Below, piece by piece: positions 7,455 through 16,784 of a stretch of 64,000 bases of DNA. Source of the DNA: Bradyrhizobium sp. CB1015. Its GTDB lineage: Bacteria; Pseudomonadota; Alphaproteobacteria; Rhizobiales; Xanthobacteraceae. The DNA is taken from assembly GCF_025200925.1 (NCBI RefSeq), contig NZ_CP104174.1:6014001-6078000 (forward strand). The letters run 5' to 3'. Made by a program: the position numbers and the translations under genes. The notes below the pieces were generated by a model, which saw only the letters and a list, made by a program, of their open reading frames with translations, did not search any database and had not been told where the DNA came from. Each line of letters begins with the position of its first letter. The first letter of the stretch is position 1.

Positions 7455-8657
7455 TCAAGCTGCGGAGCGGATCAGGCTGCGGTGATGCGGCGGCAGCGGC
7501 TGGGAGAGCGTCGTGATCAGCTCCTGGATCGAACTCAAATTATGCACCGGGCGGAATTCGTCAACGTGGGGCAGCATCATTTTGATGCCCTGCGCCTTGG
7601 CTTCGAAGCCGCCAAACCGCAACAGCGGGTTCAGCCAGATCAGCCGCCGGCAGGACCGGTGCAGCCGGTCCATCTCGAAGGCGAGCTTGGAATCGGCCTC
7701 CCGTTCCAGCCCGTCGGAGATCAGGAGCACGATAGCGCCCTGGCTCAGCACCCGCCGCGCCCACAATTTGTTGAAGTTGTGCAGCGAGGCCGAGATGCGG
7801 GTACCGCCGGCCCAGTCCTCGACGGAGGCCGAGCAGCTCGCCAGCGCCTCGTCCGGATCGCGCTGGCGCAGCGCGCGGCTGACATTGGTGAGGCGCGTGC
7901 CGAACAGGAACACCGAGACGCGCTTGCGGGCATCCGTGATCGCATGCAGGAAATGCAGGAACAGGCGGGTGTATTCGCTCATCGAGCCCGAGATGTCGAG
8001 CAGCGCCACGATCGGGGCCGGCTTCTCGATCCGCCCGAGGCGATGGATGTCGATGATGTCGCCGCCGGTGCGCAAGGAGGCGCGCAGCGTGCGGCGCAGG
8101 TCGAGGCGCAGGCCGCGGGCATCGGGCCGCTGCCGGCGCGTCAAGAGCTCGGCCTGCGGCAGGTGCATCCGCTCAATGGCACGGAGCGCCTCGGCGATCT
8201 CCGCCACACTCATCTGCGCAAAATCCTTCTTCTGCAGGATCTCCTTGTCGGAGACCGACAGGCGCAAATCCTGCTCCTGGTGCTGCGGCGTCTCGGTCAT
8301 GCGCGGCCGTGACATCGCCTCCTGAACGCGGCGGGCGCCGGCCTGCGGCTTCTTCTTGGCCTCTTCCGGCAGCGGCACCGAGTCCAGCATATGCTTCCAC
8401 TCTTCCGACGCGCGGAAGAACAGGTTGAAGGCTTGGCTGAAGATCAGCGCATGCTCATGGCGCTTGACGAAGATCGCCTCCAGCGTGGTGAAGACGTCGG
8501 ATCGGTTGCCGATGTCGATCACCTGCAGCGCGCTCATGGCATCGATGACAGCGCCCGGCCCGACCGGCAGGCCGGCGGCACGCAGCGCGCGGGCGAAGCC
8601 GACGATGTTGTCGGCGAATTGCTCGGTCTTTTCGGGGGCAAGGTGGTTGATGGCCAT
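7455..8657 (-). CDS. coxE: CoxE-type von Willebrand factor A domain protein
   Basis: 400 residues. The C-terminal half is a VWA domain with a MIDAS motif (VALLDISGSMSEYTRLF) and LLISDGLERE. The N-terminal half is helical and conserved in CoxE. In cox systems CoxE works with the AAA+ ATPase CoxD to insert or mature the copper/molybdenum active site. The ATG at 8657 has GGGAG upstream; 19 more codons in frame lie inside a repeat and were excluded. It is followed closely by the XdhC genes; upstream, a palindromic repeat of about 115 bases separates it from coxD. Confidence 0.9.
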   Translation of the reverse strand: MAINHLAPEKTEQFADNIVGFARALRAAGLPVGPGAVIDAMSALQVIDIGNRSDVFTTLEAIFVKRHEHALIFSQAFNLFFRASEEWKHMLDSVPLPEEAKKKPQAGARRVQEAMSRPRMTETPQHQEQDLRLSVSDKEILQKKDFAQMSVAEIAEALRAIERMHLPQAELLTRRQRPDARGLRLDLRRTLRASLRTGGDIIDIHRLGRIEKPAPIVALLDISGSMSEYTRLFLHFLHAITDARKRVSVFLFGTRLTNVSRALRQRDPDEALASCSASVEDWAGGTRISASLHNFNKLWARRVLSQGAIVLLISDGLEREADSKLAFEMDRLHRSCRRLIWLNPLLRFGGFEAKAQGIKMMLPHVDEFRPVHNLSSIQELITTLSQPLPPHHRSLIRSAA

Positions 8658-8675
8658 CGATCTACACTCCCAGCC

Positions 8676-8790
8676 GTCATTTGGCGCGCCACTTGGCGCG
8701 AGCCCGGAATCCATACTCCCGATCGTGGTTATGGATTCTCAGGTGCGCAATTGCGCACCATAGCTCGCGCTACGCGCGCCCCGGAATGAC
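8676..8790. repeat. GTCATTCCGGGG palindromic repeat, copy 2 (variant)
   Basis: A diverged copy: left end GTCATTTGGCGCGCC, right end GCGCCCCGGAATGAC, with the internal AGCCCGGAATCCATACTCCC shared with copy 1 and an extra GGTGCGCAATTGCGCACC palindrome. It interrupts the cox operon between coxD and coxE. Confidence 0.8.
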
Positions 8791-8811
8791 GAGCTCAATT
8801 GTGGCGCGAGA

Positions 8812-9750
8812 TCAATTCTCGCTCGTCACGTCCTTCAGCACCTTCTGCAGCGTGTCGCCCTGCATGCGGGTGATGTCGTCCTGGTACTTGAGCAGCGCAC
8901 CCAGCGTGTCGCCGACCACTTGCGGGGTCAGCGAGCGGGCATCGAGCTCGGACAGGGCGGTGGCCCAATCGATGGTCTCGGCAACACCCGGCGACTTGTA
9001 GAAGTCCTGGTTGCGCAGCGCCTGCACGAAGCGCACGACCTGCTGCGACAGCTTGGCCGAGATGCCGGGCACACGCGTCTTGACGATCGCGAGCTCACGC
9101 TCGGCGGCGGGATAGTCGACCCAGTGATACAGGCAGCGCCGCTTCAGCGCGTCGTGGATCTCGCGGGTACGGTTGGAAGTGATGATGACGATTGGCGGAT
9201 GCGGCGCCTTCACGGTGCCGAATTCGGGGATGGTCACCTGGAAGTCACTGAGGATTTCGAGCAGGTACGCCTCGAACGCCTCGTCGGCGCGGTCGAGCTC
9301 GTCGATCAGCAGCACCGGCGGGCCGGCGACATCAGGCTCCAGCGCCTGGAGCAGCGGCCGCTTGATCATGTAGCGATCCGCGAAGATGTCGCTCGAAAGC
9401 TGATCGCGATCGGTGTCGCCGGCGGCTTCCGCCATCCGGATCGCGATCATCTGCGCCGCGCTATTCCACTCGTAGACGGCGGAGGAGACGTCGAGGCCTT
9501 CGTAGCATTGCAGGCGGATCAGCTTCCGCCCTAGCGCCGCCGACAGCACCTTGGCGATCTCGGTCTTGCCGACGCCGGCCTCGCCTTCCAGGAACAGCGG
9601 CCGGCCCATGCGCAGCGACAGGTACGTCACCGTCGCCAACGAGCGCTCGGCCAGATAGCCGCGCGACGTCAGGAGTTCGAGCATCGCATCGACCGATGCC
9701 GGAAATACAACTGAAGTATTGGCACCGGAACTATTGGCCGCTGAAGTCAT
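8812..9750 (-). CDS. coxD: CoxD-type MoxR AAA+ ATPase
   Basis: 312-residue MoxR-family ATPase. Walker A is LEGEAGVGKTEIAK, Walker B is PPVLLIDELDRADE, sensor 1 is IIITSNRTRE and an arginine-finger region follows (LKRRCLYHWVDYP). CoxD is a chaperone-like ATPase needed for maturation of the CO dehydrogenase active site and partners the VWA protein CoxE, encoded next. Full length for the family. No strong ribosome site is seen before the ATG at 9750. Confidence 0.92.
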   Translation of the reverse strand: MTSAANSSGANTSVVFPASVDAMLELLTSRGYLAERSLATVTYLSLRMGRPLFLEGEAGVGKTEIAKVLSAALGRKLIRLQCYEGLDVSSAVYEWNSAAQMIAIRMAEAAGDTDRDQLSSDIFADRYMIKRPLLQALEPDVAGPPVLLIDELDRADEAFEAYLLEILSDFQVTIPEFGTVKAPHPPIVIITSNRTREIHDALKRRCLYHWVDYPAAERELAIVKTRVPGISAKLSQQVVRFVQALRNQDFYKSPGVAETIDWATALSELDARSLTPQVVGDTLGALLKYQDDITRMQGDTLQKVLKDVTSEN

Positions 9751-9810
9751 GAAAGGCCAGTCTCGTTTGCGCCCTCACCGGGCAAGTATTGGGCCAAGGC
9801 GTGAGGCTCG

Positions 9811-10617
9811 TCATTCCTTGGCATTGGCGGCATCGACGGCGCGCCGCGTCAGCACCCCGATGAGATGCGCGCGGTATTCGGCGCTACCGTGGATGTCGCT
9901 GTTGAGGCCTTCCGCCGGTACCGCGATGCCCTCCAGCGCCTTCGAGGCGAAGCGCTTCTTCAGGGCCTCCTCGAATGCGGTGACGCGGAACACGCCTTCG
10001 GAGCCCGCACCGGTGACGGCAACGCGCACGTCCGAAGGACGCCGTGCCACGAACACGCCGACCAGCGCATAGCGCGAGGCCTGGTTGCGGAACTTGATGT
10101 AGGCGGCCTTCTTCGGCAGCGGGAACATCACCTTGGTGATGATCTCATCCGCTTCGAGCGCGGTCGTGAACAGGCCCTGGAAGAACTCTTCCGCCTTGAG
10201 GCGGCGCTTGTTGGTGACGATGGTGGCCCCGAGCGCAAGCACCGCGGCCGGATAATCCGCAGTCGGATCATTGTTGGCGAGCGAGCCGCCGATCGTGCCC
10301 CTGTGGCGCACGGCGGGATCGCCGATTCCGCCGGCGAGATTCGCCAGCGCGGGAATCGCCTCACCGACAACGGCGGAGGTCGCGACCTCGGCGTGCTTGG
10401 CGGTGGCGCCGATCACCAGGGAGCGGCCCTTCATCTCGATCGTGTTGAGCCCCTCGATATGGGAGAGGTCGACCAGGTGCGGCGGGCTCGCGAGGCGCTG
10501 CTTCATGACCGGAATCAGCGTGTGACCGCCGGCGATCACCTTGGCGTCCTCGTTCTTCACCAGGAGGTTGGCCGCCTGGCGAACGGTCCCAGGGCGATGA
10601 TATTTGAATTCGTACAT
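9811..10617 (-). CDS. coxM: CoxM-type FAD-binding medium subunit of a molybdenum hydroxylase
   Basis: 268 residues. The FAD_binding_5 domain shows KVIAGGHTLIPVMKQRLASP (about residues 25-45) and the second FAD contact ATIVTNKRRLKAEEFF preceded by RHRGTIGGSLANNDPTADYP; the C-terminal CO_deh_flav_C domain follows. It passes electrons from the iron-sulphur subunit to the quinone or NAD acceptor. The gene follows coxS by 27 bases with AGGA before its ATG. In ordinary clusters coxL lies next to these two genes, but none is present here. Confidence 0.92.
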   Translation of the reverse strand: MYEFKYHRPGTVRQAANLLVKNEDAKVIAGGHTLIPVMKQRLASPPHLVDLSHIEGLNTIEMKGRSLVIGATAKHAEVATSAVVGEAIPALANLAGGIGDPAVRHRGTIGGSLANNDPTADYPAAVLALGATIVTNKRRLKAEEFFQGLFTTALEADEIITKVMFPLPKKAAYIKFRNQASRYALVGVFVARRPSDVRVAVTGAGSEGVFRVTAFEEALKKRFASKALEGIAVPAEGLNSDIHGSAEYRAHLIGVLTRRAVDAANAKE

Positions 10618-10644
10618 CTGTATGTCCTGATCGCGGGATGCGCG

Positions 10645-11130
<486 letters not shown>

Positions 11131-11279
11131 AAGCACTCTCTGTCAGCGCCCCGACGGGTCCCGTCGAAGCGGTTCTTATAATTATTCCAACCTATCATAT
11201 GGGCCATTATGCCCCGGGGCAACATCGCCCGGGGCGCAAGGCGCCATGCCGAAGGCGCTATGCTAAGGGTATTGGACCT

Positions 11280-11726
11280 TCAGCTCTGTACGGCCTTGGC
11301 GAAGTTCGCGAAAAACTCGTCGGCCAGCTTCTTGGCGGCGCCGTTGATGAGGCGCTGGCCGAGCTGCGCCAACTTGCCGCCGATCTGCGCCTCGACGTCG
11401 TAGGAGAGCAGCGTGCCGCCGTCCTTCTCGGCGAGTTTGACGGCCGCGCCGCCCTTGGCGAATCCGGCCACCCCGCCCTCGCCCTCACCGGAAATCCTGT
11501 AGCCGTTCGGCGGGTCGAGATCGGACAGCGTGACCTTGCCCTTGAAGCGCGCCGACACCGGGCCGACCTTCATTTTCGCCGTCGCGCGGAAGCCGCCGTC
11601 GTCGGTCTTCTCCAGCTCCTCGCAGCCGGGGATGCAGGCCTTCAGCACCTCGGGATCGTTGAGCTTGGCCCACACGGCCTCGCGCGGCGCCGCAAGCTGG
11701 ACTTCGCCGTTCATCGTCATGGCCAT
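11280..11726 (-). CDS. coxG: CoxG-type SRPBCC protein
   Basis: 148 residues, CoxG subfamily of the START-like fold (MNGEVQLAAPREAVWAKLND at the start, ACIPGCEELE, then a C-terminal helix LINGAAKKLADEFFANF). In CO-oxidising bacteria CoxG helps anchor CO dehydrogenase to the membrane. The start at 11726 has GGGAGG 7 bases upstream; an upstream in-frame codon was rejected. A GC-rich hairpin (GCCCCGGGGC/GCCCGGGGC near 11210-11235) lies after its stop and may end or attenuate its transcript. Confidence 0.9.
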   Translation of the reverse strand: MAMTMNGEVQLAAPREAVWAKLNDPEVLKACIPGCEELEKTDDGGFRATAKMKVGPVSARFKGKVTLSDLDPPNGYRISGEGEGGVAGFAKGGAAVKLAEKDGGTLLSYDVEAQIGGKLAQLGQRLINGAAKKLADEFFANFAKAVQS

Positions 11727-11898
11727 GAGGGTGCCTCCCGGATCGCGCAACTATAGTGCAGATGAAGTAACGCAGGGACGCGGCAAAGAAAAGGCCGGCG
11801 CTCGGTCACGTGCAATGCATATTCGCAACTGCAAAATGACGTGTGCGGGCGGTGGGGGATTGGCAGGGCCCGGCCATGATGATTAGGTCGCTCGCAAG

Positions 11899-13254
11899 AT
11901 GAGCACATCCATCTCCCCCCTGCTCGCACCGATGCTGTCGAGCGCCGCCATGCGCGTGGTCTGCGACGATCGGTCGACCCTGCAGAACATGCTCGATTTC
12001 GAGGCAGCCTTGGCACGCGCCGAGGCGGCCAGCGCGGTGATTCCGGCATCCGCCGTCGGACCGATCGAGGCTGCGTGCAAGGCCGATTGCTTCGATCTGG
12101 CCGCACTGGCCGGCGCCGCGACGCGATCGGGCAATCTCGCGATTCCTCTGGTCAAGACGCTGACCGCCAATGTCGGCAAGAATGACGTGGAGGCCGCGCG
12201 CTATGTGCACTGGGGCGCGACCAGCCAGGACGTCATCGACACCGCGACCATGCTGACGCTGCGCGCCGGCATCGCGGCGCTGGATACCGACCTCAGCCGC
12301 GCCATCAAGGGCTTTGCCGCGCTGGCGCGCAGCCATCGCAATACCGCGGTGGTGGCGCGGACCTGGCTCCAGCACGCGCTGCCGATGCCGTTCGGGCTGA
12401 AGACCGCCGAATACGCATCAAACCTTGCCCGCGCCCGCTGCCGCCTGCGGCGGCTCTCCCGCGAGGGCCTCGCGCTGCAATTCGGCGGCGCGGCCGGCAC
12501 GCTCGCTGCGCTCGGCGACAAGGGACTCGTTGTGGCCGAACGGCTGGCACAGGAGCTCGATCTGCCACTGCCCGAGGCGCCCTGGCATACCCATCGCGAC
12601 CGCATTGCCGAGGCCGCCTCCTGCTTCGCCATTCTCGCCGGCAGCTGCGGCAAGATCGCGCGCGACGTCTCGCTGCTGATGCAGACCGACGTCGCCGAAG
12701 CGTTCGAGCCGGCCGGCGAAGGCCGCGGCGGCTCCTCGACCATGCCGCACAAGCGCAACCCGGTCGCCGCCGCAAGCGCGCTGGGCGCTGCGACCATGGC
12801 TCCGCAGCTCGCCGCGACGATCTTCACCGCCCAGGTGCAGGACCACGAGCGCAGTGCCGGTCCCTGGCACGCGGAATGGCCGACGCTGCCGCAATTGATG
12901 CTGGTCACCTCCGGCGCGCTGGCTGCCGTCGTCGACATCGCCGAGGGTCTCGAGGTCGATGCGGCGCGCATGCGCAGCAATCTCGATGCGACGCATGGGC
13001 TGATCATGGCGGAGGCCGTCACCTTCGCGCTCGCCGAGCAAATCGGCAAGAGCGATGCACATCATCTCGTCGAGGCCGCGAGCAAGCGCGCCGTCGCCGA
13101 GAAGAAGCATCTGCGCGAGGTGCTGTCGGCCGATTCGCAAGTCACCGCGCACCTGACGCCGGAAAAAATTGCGGCATTGTTCGAGCCGATGGCCTATCAA
13201 GGGGCGTCACAGGCGCTGATCGACCGGTTGCTCGACAGCCTCGATCAAGACTAA
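11899..13254 (+). CDS. pcaB: 3-carboxy-cis,cis-muconate cycloisomerase
   Basis: 451 residues, fumarase/aspartase superfamily. The superfamily signature is GGSSTMPHKRNP (about residue 280) and the early HWGATSQDVIDTA contains the second active-site segment. It converts beta-carboxy-cis,cis-muconate to gamma-carboxymuconolactone in protocatechuate degradation. It is the first gene of pcaB-pcaD-pcaC, and its promoter should lie in the 148 bases shared with the divergent coxG. The dioxygenase genes pcaHG are not adjacent. Confidence 0.93.
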   Translation: MSTSISPLLAPMLSSAAMRVVCDDRSTLQNMLDFEAALARAEAASAVIPASAVGPIEAACKADCFDLAALAGAATRSGNLAIPLVKTLTANVGKNDVEAARYVHWGATSQDVIDTATMLTLRAGIAALDTDLSRAIKGFAALARSHRNTAVVARTWLQHALPMPFGLKTAEYASNLARARCRLRRLSREGLALQFGGAAGTLAALGDKGLVVAERLAQELDLPLPEAPWHTHRDRIAEAASCFAILAGSCGKIARDVSLLMQTDVAEAFEPAGEGRGGSSTMPHKRNPVAAASALGAATMAPQLAATIFTAQVQDHERSAGPWHAEWPTLPQLMLVTSGALAAVVDIAEGLEVDAARMRSNLDATHGLIMAEAVTFALAEQIGKSDAHHLVEAASKRAVAEKKHLREVLSADSQVTAHLTPEKIAALFEPMAYQGASQALIDRLLDSLDQD

Positions 13255-13260
13255 TTGTTT

Positions 13261-13309
13261 GAGCATGATCTTGTCGGAAAACCGCTCCACACTTTTCCGG
13301 ATCATGCTC
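13261..13309. repeat. GAGCATGATC palindromic repeat
   Basis: GAGCATGATC at the left and GATCATGCTC at the right enclose GTCGGAAAACCG and CTTTTCCGG, so the element forms a hairpin. I recognise it as a common Bradyrhizobium intergenic element. It lies between pcaB and pcaD inside the operon. Confidence 0.8.
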
Positions 13310-13326
13310 CAGAACGGAGACGCCGC

Positions 13327-14109
13327 ATGCCCATGATCGATGCCGACGGATGCCTGCTCAACGTCTCCGTCGAAGGCCGCGACGGCGGGCCGACCTTGAT
13401 GCTGTCGAACTCGCTCGGCTGCACGCTGCAGATGTGGGAGCCGCAGATGAAGGCGCTGACGCAGGTGTTCCGCGTCATCCGCTACGATCGCCGCGGCCAC
13501 GGCAAATCGAACGTTCCGCCCGGCCCCTACACGATGGAGCGCTTCGGCCGCGACGTGCTCGCGATTCTCGACGATCTCAACATCGAGAAGGTGCATTGGT
13601 GCGGCCTGTCGATGGGCGGCATGGTCGGGCAATGGCTCGGCGCCAATGCGCCCGAAAGGTTCGGCAAGCTCATCCTCGCCAACACCTCCTGCTATTATGC
13701 CGAGCCGACCCGATGGCTGGAACGTATCGAGGCGGTGAAAAAAGGCGGCATCGGCGCGGTCGCCGACGCCGTGATCGCGGGCTGGCTCACCCAGGATTTC
13801 CGCGAGCGCGAGCCTGCGATCACTGCAAAGATGAAAGCGATGCTGCTGGCGTCTCCGGTCGAAGGCTACCTCGCCTGCTGCGAGGCGCTGTCGACGCTCG
13901 ATCAGCGCGCGCTGCTGCCGAAGATCAAGAGCCCGACGCTGGTGATCGCCGGCCGCCACGACGTGGCGACGCCGATCTCGGCGGCCGAATTGATCCGCTC
14001 CAGCATTCCCGGCGCCAGCATGACCATCATCGACGCCGCGCACATTTCGAACGTCGAGCAGCCGCATGCGTTCACGGATGCGGTGGTGGGGTTCCTGACG
14101 CAGCGCTGA
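13327..14109 (+). CDS. pcaD: 3-oxoadipate enol-lactonase
   Basis: 260-residue alpha/beta hydrolase. The nucleophile elbow is WCGLSMGGMVGQ, the acid is in AGRHDVATP and the histidine in IDAAHISNVEQP. It hydrolyses beta-ketoadipate enol-lactone to beta-ketoadipate, the step after pcaB and pcaC. The start at 13327 was chosen because GGAG precedes it and the longer frame runs through the palindromic repeat; the ATG at 13333 is also possible. Confidence 0.9.
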   Translation: MPMIDADGCLLNVSVEGRDGGPTLMLSNSLGCTLQMWEPQMKALTQVFRVIRYDRRGHGKSNVPPGPYTMERFGRDVLAILDDLNIEKVHWCGLSMGGMVGQWLGANAPERFGKLILANTSCYYAEPTRWLERIEAVKKGGIGAVADAVIAGWLTQDFREREPAITAKMKAMLLASPVEGYLACCEALSTLDQRALLPKIKSPTLVIAGRHDVATPISAAELIRSSIPGASMTIIDAAHISNVEQPHAFTDAVVGFLTQR

Positions 14110-14120
14110 TTGCAACCATC

Positions 14121-14219
14121 GTCATTCCGGGGCGATGCGCAGCGTCGAACCCGGAATCTCGATCGGCATTCACAACCCTCAAGATTCCGGGGTCGCCTCT
14201 TTGAGCGCCCCGGAATGAC
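14121..14219. repeat. GTCATTCCGGGG palindromic repeat, copy 3
   Basis: Left end GTCATTCCGGGGCGATGCGC, right end GCGCCCCGGAATGAC, with inner GAACCCGGAATCTCG and AAGATTCCGGGGTCG. It separates pcaD from pcaC without breaking their co-orientation. Confidence 0.85.
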
Positions 14220-14236
14220 TGATCCGGAGAAACACC

Positions 14237-14629
14237 ATGGACGACCAGAAGCGCCGCGATGCCGGCATGAACGTGCGGCGAAAAGTGCTGGGCAATGCCT
14301 GGGTCGACAAGTCGATCGCGAACCGCAATGCCTTCAACACCGACTTTCAGGACCTGATCACCCGCTACGCCTGGGGCGAGATCTGGACGCGGCCGCATTT
14401 CGACGAGCGCACGCGGCGCGTGCTCGTGATCGGCACCATGGTCGCGCTCGGGCAATGGGACGAATTCCGCCTGCACGTGCGTGCGGCGCTCGCCGAGGGC
14501 GGCTTCACGCCCGACGACATCAAGGAGATCCTGCTGCAGCAGGCGATCTATTGCGGCGTGCCGGCCGCGAACCACGCCGTCAAGGAAGCCTCAGCGATTG
14601 TGCAGGAGCTCGGCCTGCTCAAGACCTAA
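14237..14629 (+). CDS. pcaC: 4-carboxymuconolactone decarboxylase
   Basis: 130 residues forming one carboxymuconolactone decarboxylase domain (ITRYAWGEIWTRPHFDERTR, then LQQAIYCGVPAANHAVKEA). It decarboxylates gamma-carboxymuconolactone to the enol-lactone used by PcaD. CGGAG is spaced 8 bases before the ATG. The last 39 bases overlap the tail of a convergent membrane-protein gene. Confidence 0.92.
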   Translation: MDDQKRRDAGMNVRRKVLGNAWVDKSIANRNAFNTDFQDLITRYAWGEIWTRPHFDERTRRVLVIGTMVALGQWDEFRLHVRAALAEGGFTPDDIKEILLQQAIYCGVPAANHAVKEASAIVQELGLLKT

Positions 14630-15130
14630 AGGCTGGAGATTCGGCGGCGCGGCGACCTCGGGCGTCTTCGGCGCAGCCGCCGGCTGCTCGATCACGACCA
14701 CGATGGCCGCGCCGAGCAAGACCAGAACCTCGGTGGCGTGCAGCCGAAGCGCGGCCAGCTCGCCGACCTTCGAGGCCATCACCATGCTGGCAAAGGAGAT
14801 CAGGCTGCCGATCGCGAGCGCAATACCGAGCGCCTCGTCACTGCCGCCGCCCTTGCGGGTTCGGGGAATGCAGAGCAGCACCAGGTAGATCGCGAAGAAC
14901 GCCACCACGGTCAGCCGTCCGAGCGCCAGCAGCCAGGCGGCACGCACCGTGTCCATGCCCGCCATCTGCAGATGGTCGCTCAGGTACAGCGCCACCGCGA
15001 CGCTCGGCCGCTCGTAAAGGCCGTGCACCGGCGCGACAATGATGTTGAAGGCGACGAGGCTCCATACGGGAATGAAATAGGCCGCCAGCAGCGCGCCGTT
15101 GACCGAGCCGATCCGCCAATTCCTGAACAT
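14591..15130 (-). CDS. Hypothetical membrane protein (four predicted TM segments)
   Basis: 179 residues with four hydrophobic stretches (about residues 12-33, 65-87, 98-121 and 131-146) and a Pro/Ala-rich cytoplasmic tail (EQPAAAPKTPEVAAPPNLQP). I recognise no domain. It converges on pcaC and overlaps its end by 39 bases in the antisense direction, so either the C-terminal tail is poorly conserved or the two messages interfere. Confidence 0.7.
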   Translation of the reverse strand: MFRNWRIGSVNGALLAAYFIPVWSLVAFNIIVAPVHGLYERPSVAVALYLSDHLQMAGMDTVRAAWLLALGRLTVVAFFAIYLVLLCIPRTRKGGGSDEALGIALAIGSLISFASMVMASKVGELAALRLHATEVLVLLGAAIVVVIEQPAAAPKTPEVAAPPNLQPLGLEQAELLHNR

Positions 15131-15265
15131 GCCGCTTCCCGCTTAGTTTGCCGAGCCTTCGGAGGAAGGCGCGGCCATGCCGGAGCTAACTCGCATCAGA
15201 CTATGGCGGCAATTTAAACCCTTTGTTTACCTTAACTGCCTGACTGCCTGCTCCCTCCCCGTGGC

Positions 15266-15363
15266 GTCAATTCCGGGATGGTGCGCAGCACCAGACCCGG
15301 AATCTCGAGATTCTCAGGTGCGCAGGCACCGGAGTTCGGCACTTCGAGCCGCCCCGGAATGAC
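15266..15363. repeat. GTCATTCCGGGG palindromic repeat, copy 4
   Basis: Left end GTCAATTCCGGGATGGTGCG, right end CGCCCCGGAATGAC, with internal AGACCCGGAATCTCGAGATT and GGTGCGCAGGCACC variants. Slightly diverged at the left end compared with the other copies. Confidence 0.8.
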
Positions 15364-15374
15364 TCTTTTGCAAG

Positions 15375-15401
15375 AAAAAGGCCCCGCCTTGTGGCGGGGC
15401 C
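15375..15401 (-). terminator. Rho-independent terminator of the PGQQ small gene
   Basis: Read on the minus strand, GGCCCCGCC-ACAA-GGCGGGGCC followed by TTTTT. Perfect 9-bp GC-rich stem with a 4-base loop, placed 28 bases after the stop of the small gene. Confidence 0.85.
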
Positions 15402-15428
15402 CCTCCTGCTCCTGGGCTCCAAAACTCG

Positions 15429-15596
15429 CTATTCCTGGTCGCGCTGGCCGCCCTGCTGCTGGCCCGGGCGATCGCCCTGGCGCGGATCCTGATGCTGCTG
15501 TCCGGGTTTCTGACCGCCGCCCTGCTGCTGGCCGGGGCGCTGCTGGCCGGGGTTCTGACTCTGCTGACCCGGATTCTGGTTCTGCTGCTTCGTCAT
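15429..15596 (-). CDS. Small Pro-Gly-Gln-Gln repeat protein
   Basis: 55 residues of low complexity built from repeats of (N/R/K/D)PGQQ: nearly half the residues are Gln or Gly and there is no hydrophobic core, no signal peptide and no membrane segment, so it is probably intrinsically disordered and soluble. A ribosome site (GGGAG, 9 bases before the ATG) and a dedicated terminator make it a real gene. Function unknown; such hydrophilic, glycine-rich small proteins are often stress-induced (hydrophilin-like), but that is inference. Confidence 0.75.
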   Translation of the reverse strand: MTKQQNQNPGQQSQNPGQQRPGQQQGGGQKPGQQHQDPRQGDRPGQQQGGQRDQE

Positions 15597-15861
15597 TCGG
15601 GGAAACTCCCTTGTTGGACGTCAGAGGCAAGACAACGGCCAGCATCCATTTTGGTTGCCTGGGGAACCCGGTTCCTCGCAGCGACCGAGGAACTCGGCGG
15701 CAAAATGATCTCTGTACAAGCCTTAAGGCGGAGACCGGGCCAGTTGCGGCCGCCAGTTCCCTCCTGTTACAAAACCTGCAGAACGCTCAAGGGCTGCCGG
15801 GGCCCAAGAACTCTCTGCAAGAGCTCCCTTTGAGCCGCGTCAAGTTTGGGTACGGCAGCTT

Positions 15862-16779
<918 letters not shown>

Positions 16780-16784
16780 CGCGC

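Larger units (their letters stand above)
15131..15428. other. Gene-free stretch with a palindromic repeat and a terminator
   Basis: This interval holds a GTCATTCCGGGG-family repeat (15266-15363) and the terminator of the small PGQQ gene (15375-15401). The first 135 bases show no convincing coding frame; an AT-richer patch (CAATTTAAACCCTTTGTTTACC near 15210-15233) could be promoter sequence for the minus-strand membrane gene. Confidence 0.6.

Noticed and set aside
11200..11240. Possible intrinsic terminator after coxG
   Set aside because: There is a GC-rich hairpin (GCCCCGGGGC), but no T-run follows, so I mention it only as a possible attenuation structure.
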